From Isohypsibius dastychi (Eukaryota > Tardigrada > Eutardigrada > Parachela > Isohypsibiidae), in assembly GCA_034696485.1 (NCBI GenBank), contig JAQIWT010000793.1:1-15095 (forward strand): a DNA stretch of 15,095 nt, written 5' to 3'. Below are positions 8,251 through 15,095 of the stretch, piece by piece. The notes under the pieces are model-generated. The model was not told where the DNA came from. It worked only from the letters and a program-made list of their open reading frames with translations, and did not search any database. A program made the translations under genes and the position numbers. How positions within the stretch are numbered: the first letter of the stretch is position 1; each line of letters begins with the position of its first letter.

Positions 8251-9031
8251 CTATGGCCTACTGTTGGCACGCGTTGTATTTCGGCCGGGTGAACATTTTT
8301 GATCCAGATCCGAGAGATCTCGCACCTGGACATCCGTACATTCATTCACACAGTACACGGTATGGTACTTCATGAGTGGGTTCCATTCAGCAGAAACAGA
8401 TGCATACATGATTTGGATACCTTACAACAGATTTCGATCGTCAACGGAACATTGCATCTTACCATTCCTGGGTGTCTGAAGTTGAATATTCGCACGGGCT
8501 CGTCTTCAGACAAGTATGGAACGATATCATCAAGGTCTTTGTCGTTTTTCGGAGGGTTCTGGTTTGCTTTTGAATATCCCAAGAGGGGCAAATTTTCCAA
8601 CGGATCGTCGGACCATCCATCTGGTGTCATATCGCCTGAATCGAGGCAGCCACTGTTGTCGTCTATATCTTGCCTCATATCTTCATACAACTTTCTCCGC
8701 TCTGCCACTCGTTTTTCGTGCAGCTTGTGTTTCAGTTTGTTTGATACTACCTTAGACTGAGGCTCCCACGGAAGTTCTTGCATGGCCTTCAGTTCAGTTT
8801 GATACTTTTTTCTTTCATTCTGATACCTTCTGTGTTCTTCTTGACGTTTCCGCAATTTTTTCTGTTTAAATTTCTGTTCCTCAGCACGTCTATATTCATA
8901 CTCTGGATCCTCTACCGGATCGGCTGTATCTGCTGAGAATGTTCGTGGTTCCGTTTTCACCTGCGTAGCTGTCTTCACAATTTCGGTCGTCTTGGGCTCG
9001 GTCACAGGTGGATCAACTTCCGGTGGGGCAG
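8251..9031 (-). CDS. 3' part of a gene for a highly charged coiled-coil protein
   Basis: The main exon 9031-8463 (minus strand) is open for 189 codons. It begins after an acceptor (CCTGTACTTTAG at 9032) with an in-frame TGA just upstream, and ends at a consensus donor, GGAATG|GTAAGA. The product starts APPEVDPPVTEPKTTEIV and passes through an acidic segment (DPVEDPEYEYRR). It then has a long Lys/Arg/Glu/Gln-rich helix (FKQKKLRKRQEEHRRYQNER, continuing to KLHEKRVAERRKLYEDMRQD) likely to form a coiled coil, then an acidic, Pro/Asp-rich tail (DGWSDDPLENLPLLGYS, LSEDEPVRIFNF). A terminal exon 8325-8251 (VRDLSDLDQKCSPGR onward, TAG) fits phase 0 across a 137-nt intron, but its acceptor is weak. 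The 5' exons are not found; a hAT-type element begins 240 bp upstream. No family recognised; charge suggests a nuclear or scaffold protein, which is inference only. Confidence 0.65.
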
Positions 9032-9262
9032 CTAAAGTACAGGCGGGTGATCAACAGGATCAATGCAGATCGCGATTTTCATATCTGAGCCGGAAGTCTC
9101 AGATAACAAGTCCCCACATATTTCAGGGGCAAATACATATTGTAATATTATCGAGCCACAAAATACGGCGGTTCAAAAATTTATTTTATCGATGACCTGC
9201 TCCTCCATTCTAACCACAGCGATGAAATTTCATCCATCTTTCTGGATCTGAGGTTTCCATTG

Positions 9263-9270
9263 ATCACAGA
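9263..9270. repeat. Left target-site duplication of the hAT-type MITE
   Basis: ATCACAGA, directly outside the left terminal inverted repeat; its partner TTCACAGA lies at 9620-9627, with one mismatch. Confidence 0.75.
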
Positions 9271-9619
9271 CAGTGGTGTGCCGAGGTTCAAAACTTCGGG
9301 AGGCTGAGGTCTTTTTTCAATTTTTCGCTGTGCACTAGTCCAGCCGGGAGGCTGACTTTTTGGTCCAGGGGGGAATGGTCCAGGGGGGAGAGTGGTCGAA
9401 CTCAGGGGGCGGGGGGAGTTGGGAAATTACGGTTTTTTAGCTTCTGGGGTTTCAAAAAGTCACCAAAAGCCACAAAAAAAACGGTTTTTGGAGCTTCGGG
9501 GGTTCGGAAAATGCACAAAAATTAACGAAATTATTCGAGAGGCTCGATTCGAGAGGCTGGTAAAAATATTCGGGAGGCTGAAGCCCTCAAGCCGCCCCCC
9601 CCCCCTCGGCACACCCCTG
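9271..9619. mobile_element. Non-autonomous hAT-type MITE, 349 bp
   Basis: Terminal inverted repeats CAGTGGTGTGCCGAGG (9271-9286) and CCTCGGCACACCCCTG (9604-9619) match at 15 of 16 positions. The flanks ATCACAGA (9263-9270) and TTCACAGA (9620-9627) match at 7 of 8, as expected for an 8-bp target-site duplication. TIRs starting CAG with an 8-bp duplication are the hallmark of the hAT superfamily. There is no transposase frame inside. The interior is low-complexity: TGGTCCAGGGGGGA is duplicated at 9360-9387, a unit of about 52 bp recurs (9429 and 9481), and CGGGAGGCTGA recurs near both ends. It sits upstream of the coiled-coil gene and may lie in one of its introns or in its promoter. Confidence 0.85.
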
Positions 9620-10472
9620 TTCACAGAAAAAAAAATCAGGGATTTTCATGAGAGACAGCCTTTCGAAAATGGGGAAATTAGAAGGCAGATTTGAAAAACA
9701 CATAAAAACATCATGGACATGAGATGGCGAAAATAATGTAGGCATACTCCTGCTTCCCACCCGATTAGCTTGGGGGTAGGCTGTAGGGAGTAATATACGA
9801 ACACGATATAGTAGACAGAGCAGCAGACTAACCGAGGCGAGGAGGGAGGTAGTCCGAGGGGTCCAGATAAAACTTTGAAAACTTCTAAGAATTCTACAGA
9901 AGTGGCATGGTTTGTAGTCACACATTTTGTACCGATCGTGCCATATTTACAATTCTTAGCTGGTGGTACCATGATTGTATATGGGAGGCGTGGATTACGC
10001 ATCAGTTACACTGGGGTCGGGCTGAATGGCGAATGGGATTACCTTTTTGATACTTTTTCTAGATTCCAAAGTATGGCTCACGATATGAGTTCCGATTGTA
10101 GCCCCCCCCCCTTGGGGATGGGGATAAAATATCATTTTTCAAGTGACTCGTCCATATCTCAACAATTCCGCCAACTTAGAAAAACTCGACCATTTTGACA
10201 AAGCGCAAAAAAATATTCTAAACAATGCTCCCTGAATTCTGTTCCGAGATCTGAGTGTTGTGCCGCACGAAGAATTTCTTTTTTGTCCGCCGCCAGAAGT
10301 GGATGTCATTCTTCCTTCAAGGTCACCCTTCCACTTTGAGCTCTCTTTATAGACTAATTAGGTGGGGCTTAGTCTTTCAGGGAATTATTGTGAGATCTGT
10401 AGTTTAACGGGACTCAGGGGTATGATTCAACTAAGACGGTCCACCCCATGTTGTGCAAACTGCAAACCAGAC
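9620..10472. other. Gene-free stretch
   Basis: A frame open at 9875-10198 on the plus strand runs through a 10-nt C-tract (10102-10111) and has no splice support. The minus strand is also open over 9646-10002. No RNA gene or transposon end is recognised. The AT-rich, mixed-strand openness looks like decayed repeat DNA. Confidence 0.4.
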
Positions 10473-10631
10473 GTACTCCGTCCTCTCATGTAATTGGACA
10501 CCCTTTTCGCTGTATCGATCGGCTCACCACACACACAATGCGTGAGCCCCGGGTGTACCCTCTGGCTGCGCACTTGGTGAGCCGATCGATACAGCGAAAA
10601 GGGTGTCCAATTACACGAGAGGACGGAGTAC
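10473..10631. mobile_element. Foldback/MITE with 57-bp inverted arms
   Basis: The left arm 10473-10529 and right arm 10575-10631 are inverted copies with a single mismatch (10488 against 10616), around a 45-nt loop. The ends read GTACTCCGTCC; a TA at 10474-10475 and at 10629-10630 could be the target dinucleotide of a Tc1/mariner-type insertion, leaving a 153-bp core beginning CTCCGTCC. The near-identity of the arms means recent insertion or arm homogenisation. The transcript of either strand would form a hairpin of more than 50 bp. Confidence 0.8.
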
Positions 10632-10671
10632 AGGAAGGTTCAGTATATAACACGTATCGAAACCGGAATGT

Positions 10672-10682
10672 GGGGGGGGGGG
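10672..10682 (+). repeat. 11-nt G-tract
   Basis: Lies between the foldback element and the 3' end of the minus-strand gene at 10722-11314. Read on the transcribed strand it is a C-tract about 40 nt beyond the stop codon, so it would sit in the 3' untranslated region. Confidence 0.6.
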
Positions 10683-10721
10683 TTCTTTTGAGTAGCAGTT
10701 ATTTTCAAGAAGTCGCAGATT

Positions 10722-11314
10722 TCAATGCTCACCGTGATAAGGGTAGTCGTCCGGCAAAAGGGCGAGTTTCCATTGCTCGCTGAACAGTTGCTGACTCAGA
10801 TACACGAGAACCTTCAGCATTTTGTTGCACTTTGGTTGAGGCTCTATTTCATTGGGTGTTTTCGGATAGCAGGCACTTTTCTAAGAGGAAGACACAGGAA
10901 TATTTTATGTTAGAGGATAATGCTTCAAAGTGGGCATATTACGGTTGGCCATATTTCTTTCGCACACCTATCGTGTAAAAAGATTCGTCTCTCGAGATCA
11001 GACAAGGGGTTATTCTTCGACATGGAGAAACGATGACTTTTAAGAGCTTTTGATGCCACTCCGTACAGCGAGCTGGTTATCATGGGTAAATTTTTGCTGG
11101 CTAGTCCACTCAACTGATTCAGTGATTTCGCAGCTTCATCAAACAACTGATGTTTCGCAATAAATTTCTTTTCGCGCTCGAACAATGAATTGATTACACC
11201 TTGGCCTTCCTCTATAACGTGGCGAACTGACACAAACGTCATCATGCTACAGTATCTGTCATTTATATCTTCGTCGAAGGTGTTTGCCGTCGTGAGAGCT
11301 GCTATGGAATTCAT
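10722..11314 (-). CDS. Hypothetical 176-residue protein, two exons
   Basis: Exon 1 is 11314-10943 (ATG, 124 codons). The 62-nt intron 10942-10881 runs from GTAATA to a pyrimidine-rich TGTCTTCCTCTTAG. Exon 2 is 10880-10722 (52 codons, then TGA). Phase 0 is kept, and both exons have coding-like composition. The protein starts MNSIAALTTANTFDEDINDR, is largely helical (RHVIEEGQGVINSLFEREKK, then FDEAAKSLNQLSGLA), and ends with a Pro/Cys-containing linker and a C-terminal helix (LVYLSQQLFSEQWKLALLPD) before DDYPYHGEH. There is no signal peptide or transmembrane span; a soluble helical protein is most likely. A GTGAGC at the very end (CACG|GTGAGC) could instead be a donor to a further exon. It is divergent from the plus-strand gene at 11648. 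Not recognised. Confidence 0.6.
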
Positions 11315-11647
11315 AGTTGATTGAGAATGTGATAATCGATGACTTGTTACTGATTTATTTACAACAACTCCGAGTTCTGATTATCTCCAGTCGGTGTTTC
11401 CCCATAGAAACGAATAACTTGGTACAATGAGGGGCTTTGGATGAAATGAAGTGAAAGTAAATTGTAGCTTTGGTGTGAGATTTAGTTCGCACGTTTTTGC
11501 AGAGATTCCCGTCCTCAGCACGATTTGAGTTTTGCGAAACCCTCCGAATAGAAAGCAGCACTCCGGCGACAAACATAGCTGCAGGGCAATACACTCTATC
11601 TCATTTTGATCTTTTGTGTTGTCACCTTCGCGCATTCCAAGTGCATA
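11315..11647. promoter_or_regulatory. Shared intergenic region between two divergent genes
   Basis: 333 bp separate the two start codons, so both promoters and 5' untranslated regions must lie here (unless further 5' exons exist). An ATCGAT-containing motif, GATAATCGATGAC (near 11330-11342), resembles the DREF element of housekeeping promoters in insects, but one match proves little. No TATA box is obvious. A GTTTTTGCAG at about 11500 could be the acceptor of a 5' untranslated intron for the plus-strand gene. Confidence 0.35.
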
Positions 11648-12545
11648 ATGCCGAGAAAAAGAAAAGCGAATCTGGAAAAGATAAAACTTGAAGTGGATAT
11701 GGAATATCAACACCAAATGTCTAGTCAAATAAGCAGAATGCTTTGCATTCAATCACATCGCTTGATGGTCGACCTCATGTGCGCGAAAGCCAAAATCCAG
11801 GCAAAGCAAATAAAAGCAAAAGTTATGGAGGAATACGATGGTCAAACAGGGGTAGATCATCTCGAAAGGGAAAAGGATATAGACGACGCATTCGGGGAGC
11901 AATACAAACAATTTTTTTTGAGCCGGAGTATTCCGCATGCATCGTTACCACCTGCCTTAAAGAAAGCGCTGGCTGCTGTGGACAGTGGTTTCAACACAAG
12001 TACTCATGCCTTCTGCCAGCTAACCCAATTTTGTTATCGATATTGCGATTTCGTCTTGTGCCAGTTAGATTATCAATTTTTCCAGTGAACCCCATGGATC
12101 ACCTCATCGTCCGTGATCTCGCGCAATCTTTTTCACCAATGGCTGCCAAGGTGAAGAATCATTGCCATTGCCATAAGATATACGCATGGAGCGGTAATAG
12201 GAAAATTAAGCATATATTGTTCTTTCCAAATTGTGTGCATGACATTATTTCGACGCTTCCGAATCCGACCAACGATCACATCATATGGGCAGATAAAGGT
12301 CCTGGAGAGGAGGCTCTGGTTGCAATCCAAGGCCTTATTAACGAGGTTACCGCAGATAAGGTGAATATAGCATTTTTTCATGTTATTAGTAAGTATAGCT
12401 ACTAATTACATAGTGTTCTCGTGGTGGTTTCCAGTATCTAAACGATTACCCCTACCTGGCTGACCATCGTTCCACTGTAGATTTGAACAGAATATTTTCT
12501 GATCGGGATCGAATTTATATTACACAAGTTTTTCAGCTAAAGTGA
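11648..12545 (+). CDS. Hypothetical protein of about 245 residues, three exons, stop codon inside a MITE
   Basis: Exon 1 is 11648-11999: MPRKRKANLEKIKLEVDMEY, a basic start with a nuclear-localisation-like PRKRK, then amphipathic helix. Exon 2 is 12086-12360, after the acceptor CAATTTTTCCAG, and holds a His/Cys cluster (NHCHCHK) and the stretch NDHIIWADKGPGEEALVAIQ. Exon 3 is 12435-12545: YLNDYPYLADHRSTVDLNRI and on to TGA. Introns are 86 nt (donor GTACTC, weak) and 74 nt (GTGAAT...GGTTTCCAG); phases 1 and 0 are both kept. If the first intron is not removed, the frame stops at 12088 and gives 147 residues. The TGA at 12543-12545 is within the first five bases of the MITE starting at 12541, so the original C-terminus may be lost. 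No family recognised; nuclear role is inference from the N-terminus. Confidence 0.6.
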
Positions 12546-12790
12546 GGCGATTGCGATTTTTCCCGAATGGGTGACATGACGCCAAAATGGCTCACACGGC
12601 CAACATCTGAACATTGACGTCACATGGCTGACTGTCAGCGATTGGGATGGATCTCATCACGCAAAAGTTGATTCTGCATGATCTAATCCATTTAGACTCA
12701 TACGGACTGAGATGGGTCGATTTGAAGTAGGGCGTGTGATCCATTTTGGCTTCATGTCATCTATTCGGAAAAAATCGCGATCACCCCACT
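12541..12790. mobile_element. MITE of about 250 bp with 61-bp terminal inverted repeats
   Basis: The left arm 12541-12601 and the inverted right arm 12730-12790 match at 52 of 61 positions, sharing GCGATTTTT, CCGAAT, GACATGA, GCCAAAATGG and TCACAC blocks. The interior is non-coding. The termini read AGTGRGGYGATYGCG. A TA lies at 12790-12791 and at 12538-12539, but the left one is two bases from the arm, so the target site and superfamily are unsure. The 15 percent divergence makes it older than the foldback at 10473. Confidence 0.8.
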
Positions 12791-12897
12791 ACACTTCAAC
12801 CGAGAGGCGAAGTGCTTTCACGCATCTTTCTGCGAGAGCGATAACGTGGGTATTCTTTTTACTTACGAACACCGGATTGCCTATATCCGTACTGGGC

Positions 12898-13340
12898 GCC
12901 ATGAACTTCCCTAGGCAGACTTCTCGTTGTCTCAAGGTTTCATTGTTAACCTTTCGTAATCTCGACTTTTCATAGCCAAGAGCTCTCGTTGTAGAAACCT
13001 TTTGTACTCACTTCACAACCATTCGTGGCCAGCAGTTCCGTGGTAAACAATTCATGGTACCAAGAGCTTCTAGTAAGAAGTTTTGCTTGTGAAGCACAAG
13101 CAAAACTCAAAGCACTCGAGCCAGTTCACGAGCAGGCGAAAGATTACAGAAGACCATAGAGCCCCAAAACACTATAACCACGAAAGGTCAAACTACTAAA
13201 AGTCAAAAAATGGGCACTAAAAGTCAAACTCAAATCTCTTGACCACGATGTCAGCAGACAACGAGGTTTCTGGACTACGATGAGTAAGGCAACGAAAGTT
13301 CTGCTACGAAAGGTGGCCTACGAAAAGTCATGGCACGTCC
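12898..13340. mobile_element. Composite foldback element built of degenerate short units
   Basis: The plus strand of the right part (about 13180-13340) repeats units like CTACGAAAGGT, ACTAAAAGTC, CAACGAGG and CCTACGAAAAGTCATGG. The left part (about 12898-13050) carries the same units inverted, for example CTTTCGTAAT, CGACTTTTCATAG, CTCGTTGT and CCATGAACTTCC. The arms converge on a perfect hairpin at 13079-13107. The ends are similar: GCCATGA on the left, TCATGGC on the right. This fits a foldback DNA transposon whose long ends are made of sub-repeats, as in pogo-like or Galileo/foldback elements; which family is not determined. No target duplication identified. Confidence 0.55.
13079..13107. 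repeat. Perfect hairpin, 13-bp stem with 3-nt loop
   Basis: AGTTTTGCTTGTG-AAG-CACAAGCAAAACT. All 13 pairs match. It lies at the centre of the foldback structure at 12898-13340. It has no U-tract and is not read as a terminator. Confidence 0.85.
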
Positions 13341-13408
13341 ATACTTAGTATTAGCACACTGTATAGTAATCAGGTAAGTGTTGGTTGCTGAAGGTGGCTT
13401 AAATTCAG

Positions 13409-14075
13409 ATATGGAAGGAAAGGACGGCCCTTCATGTCAAACATGACGGCAGCTGGAAACAGTTTTCAGATGGGCTTAAACACCTCATGTACCTGTCTGA
13501 TTTGATGTCGGACCAGCGCTTATTTACATACGATGTCGGTATCCCGTTTCATAAAATCTCTCTTACAGGACCCCCCAAGGGTTATCACAGACAAAGGAGG
13601 TAATGGCAAGAAATCATCGATATGCCTCACCAGTTTCACTATTCAATATTACAGAAATACCAAAATTATTGTCGGACCTGATTAAACAACCAATGGTGTT
13701 ATACAAAACGCCGGTGCAAGAAAGACTGGAAATAAGTGGTAAAAATTGAACTGGTACGCAAAGGCCTGATATAAGCCGTCCCATTGCTATTGAATCTTGA
13801 GCGTCGCCTGTCGCCGTCACCAAGCAAGTCCAAACTTGAGCTCCATAAAGAAGAACTCTCCGGTTACACCACCGCTGTGCATCTGTCGAAGTGTCGATAT
13901 TGAAAGGCCTGATTTATTTTAGCTTGATTTTGTTTTTGAATTCACGTTCTTTCTGTTACTGACCTTACAGATGAATTTCGAAGTGAACTGGAGAACTAAG
14001 CCCGCAGGAGCAATGCTGGGCAATGCTGGCCCTCAGGCCATGCTAACTAGTGCGATGAATGCTTCCCGCAATTAA
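13409..14075 (+). CDS. Hypothetical multi-exon gene, 5' end uncertain
   Basis: The exon at 13409-13580 follows a 35-nt intron (13374-13408, CAG|GTAAGT...AAATTCAG) and encodes IWKERTALHVKHDGSWKQFS, then LMYLSDLMSDQRLFTYDVGI and PFHKISLTGPPK. A 74-nt intron (GTTATC...ATATTACAG) joins in phase 1 to 13655-13738 (EIPKLLSDLIKQPMVLYKTP, then VQERLEIS). A 37-nt intron (13739-13775, GTAAAA...ATATAAG) joins to 13776 onward (VPLLLNLERRLSPSPSKSKL, then ELHKEELSGYTTA). This last frame can stop at TGA 13901, or splice from GCT|GTGCAT to a strong acceptor (CTGTTACTGACCTTACAG, ending 13970) and finish MNFEVNWRTKPAGAMLGNAG onward to TAA at 14073-14075. An alternative donor (AGGAG|GTAATG at 13600) exists in the first exon. 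Upstream coding runs into the foldback element, so the 5' end is unresolved. Family unknown. Confidence 0.45.
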
Positions 14076-14414
14076 GCATACCGAGCTGTATGTTCACACA
14101 TGTTTTAACGAGAGGCAGACATTTCAAGTTGTGATTCGTGAACACGAGCGAATTTTTGATGTGAAATGAAATTCAGTGATATGGAATCCTGCCATAAACT
14201 CTCAGGCGACTGATTCCGCGCTTCAGAATCAGCAAAGCACGCTCTAAAAGCTTCATGTTGCGAAAACCGCATCAACCTTGCGCCAACGTTCGCTTTGTCA
14301 ATTTAGATTGGGGGGGGGGGGGGGTAACGCCCGAAATTCCGTTCGAAGAACATAAAATCCAGAGCGAACCATGTGGAACTCTCTGAACGGAACCAAAATC
14401 AATTACAAAGTGAC
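14076..14414. other. Intergenic with a G-tract, no gene seen
   Basis: Contains a 15-nt G run (14310-14324) and a small inverted pair, CTGATTC...GAATCAG (near 14209-14231). No splice-supported exon found. Confidence 0.4.
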
Positions 14415-14482
14415 TAGCAGAATCCAAGAAAACACAATTGTTTGTAGCAGAATCCGACAAAACAAAATTTTATAGCAGATAC
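14415..14482. repeat. Tandem repeat, about 2.3 copies of a 28-30 bp unit
   Basis: Units begin TAGCAGAATCC at 14415 and 14445, and a partial unit begins TAGCAGATACC at 14473. The first two units share TAGCAGAATCC, then A/G-A/C changes, then AAAACA and AATT. Confidence 0.7.
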
Positions 14483-14724
14483 CGTATGAGCACTGAATTC
14501 ATTTGTCATTAATCACGGAATTCTATTCGTCATAATCCTCCCCGATATTTTGTGGTTTGTTCTTTGAATAAATTATGTCATTTAACTTCGAGTAGTTGAA
14601 GGTACCTAGGTAGCTTCATTTGTTCATTTAACGAGAATACCTTTCGTTTGGATTACCGAGTAAGATAACAGTCATCCCGATTGCAAAGAAACAAATGCGT
14701 TTTTCTGAATTTGCAACAAAAAAA

Positions 14725-14870
14725 GTTGGGGGTGGGGGTGACTACGGGAGGGGGAGTTTGGAGTATGGTTTTTGAAGCTTCGGGGGTTTCGAAAGGCAAA
14801 ATATACCTGCAAAAGCCTCGAGGGCTTTTGATGGTCAAGAACCCTTCGAGGATTCCTGACCATACATGTC
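14725..14870. repeat. Relic related to the hAT-type MITE interior
   Basis: 14767-14794 (GGTTTTTGAAGCTTCGGGGG and following) matches 9483-9510 inside the MITE at 25 of 28 positions. A third, gapped copy lies at 9431-9457. Just downstream are two hairpins: CAAAAGCC-TCGAG-GGCTTTTG (about 14811-14831) and ATGGTCA...TGACCAT (about 14830-14862). No terminal repeats or target duplication are seen, so this is a decayed or internally deleted relative. Confidence 0.55.
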
Positions 14871-14940
14871 CCCCCACCTTCTGTAATACGGTGTGTTTTT
14901 TCCCCAAAAACTTAAGATTACTTGGTGCGCAACATGTGGT

Positions 14941-15010
14941 AATGTGTGAGTGGGTGAGTGAGTGGGTGAGTAAGTGGGCGAATGGGTGAGTGAGTGGGTT
15001 GGGGAGTGGG
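14941..15010 (+). repeat. GTGA/GTGG tetranucleotide microsatellite
   Basis: Imperfect run of GTGA, GTGG, GTAA and GCGA units. The frame open across it on the minus strand simply translates the repeat (SPTHSLTHSPT-like) and is not a gene. Confidence 0.9.
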
Positions 15011-15095
15011 CGAAATTAAACGTGAGCGAGAGGCATTTGATAGAGACCAGACAGACTTTTGGGAGAGTCTCCAAAAGTACGGATTTGCAGCGGGG

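Noticed and set aside
9875-10198. 107-codon plus-strand frame
   Set aside because: It runs through a C-tract, its complement is also open, and no splice signals or domain appear; chance openness is likelier.
10448-10783. 111-codon plus-strand frame
   Set aside because: It reads through both arms of the 57-bp inverted repeat and a G-tract, and lies antisense to an exon of the minus-strand gene.
11355-11752. Two minus-strand open frames across the divergent intergenic region
   Set aside because: They overlap the start of the plus-strand gene and have no clear junction to the minus-strand gene; they could hide a 5' exon, but nothing supports it.
14835-15074. 79-codon minus-strand frame rich in Thr, His, Ser and Pro
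   Set aside because: Direct translation of the GTGA/GTGG microsatellite.
1-15095. tRNA, rRNA, CRISPR arrays, bacterial promoters or operons
   Set aside because: No T-arm/B-box pattern embedded in a cloverleaf, no regularly spaced repeats, and no ribosome-binding-site-led gene strings were seen; the DNA is eukaryotic in character.

Overview
The window looks like nuclear DNA of a small-genome invertebrate animal; I cannot place it more precisely. There are no bacterial-style operons. Coding sequence is cut into short exons by GT-AG introns, most of them 49-141 nt and three candidates only 35-37 nt. The DNA is packed with class I and class II transposon remnants, and long G/C homopolymers (10-16 nt) recur along it. 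All gene models below were built by reading splice signals and checking that the reading phase carries across each junction. None has transcript or homology support, and no host protein was recognised by name.

Layout. 54-2145: 5'-truncated, frameshifted non-LTR retrotransposon (reverse transcriptase plus a C-terminal zinc-knuckle/PD...D endonuclease-like domain), followed by an AT-rich tail with short repeats. 2798-3111 (-): small two-exon gene. 3112-4188: no gene, three G-tracts. 4189-4470 (+): clear two-exon gene of 73 residues. 4902-5527 (-): four-exon gene of about 102 residues. 5599-6732: weak small coding candidates. 6733-8250: mostly relics, including a possible second LINE scrap and one end of a pogo/Tigger-like element. 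8251-9031 (-): 3' part of a gene for a highly charged, coiled-coil-rich protein. 9271-9619: non-autonomous hAT-type element with 16-bp terminal inverted repeats and an 8-bp target duplication. 10473-10631: foldback element with 57-bp arms.

10722-11314 (-) and 11648-12545 (+): two multi-exon orphan genes in head-to-head orientation sharing a 333-bp intergenic region. The second gene ends inside the first bases of a 250-bp MITE (12541-12790). 12898-13340: complex foldback structure made of degenerate short units around a perfect 13-bp hairpin. 13409-14075 (+): multi-exon gene containing two of the very short introns. 14076-15095: no gene; tandem repeat, G-tract, a relic related to the hAT-type element and a GTGA/GTGG microsatellite.

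The most interesting points are the 35-37 nt introns, the MITE that supplies a stop codon, and the two foldback structures. I found no pathway linking the genes and no convincing new multi-gene system.
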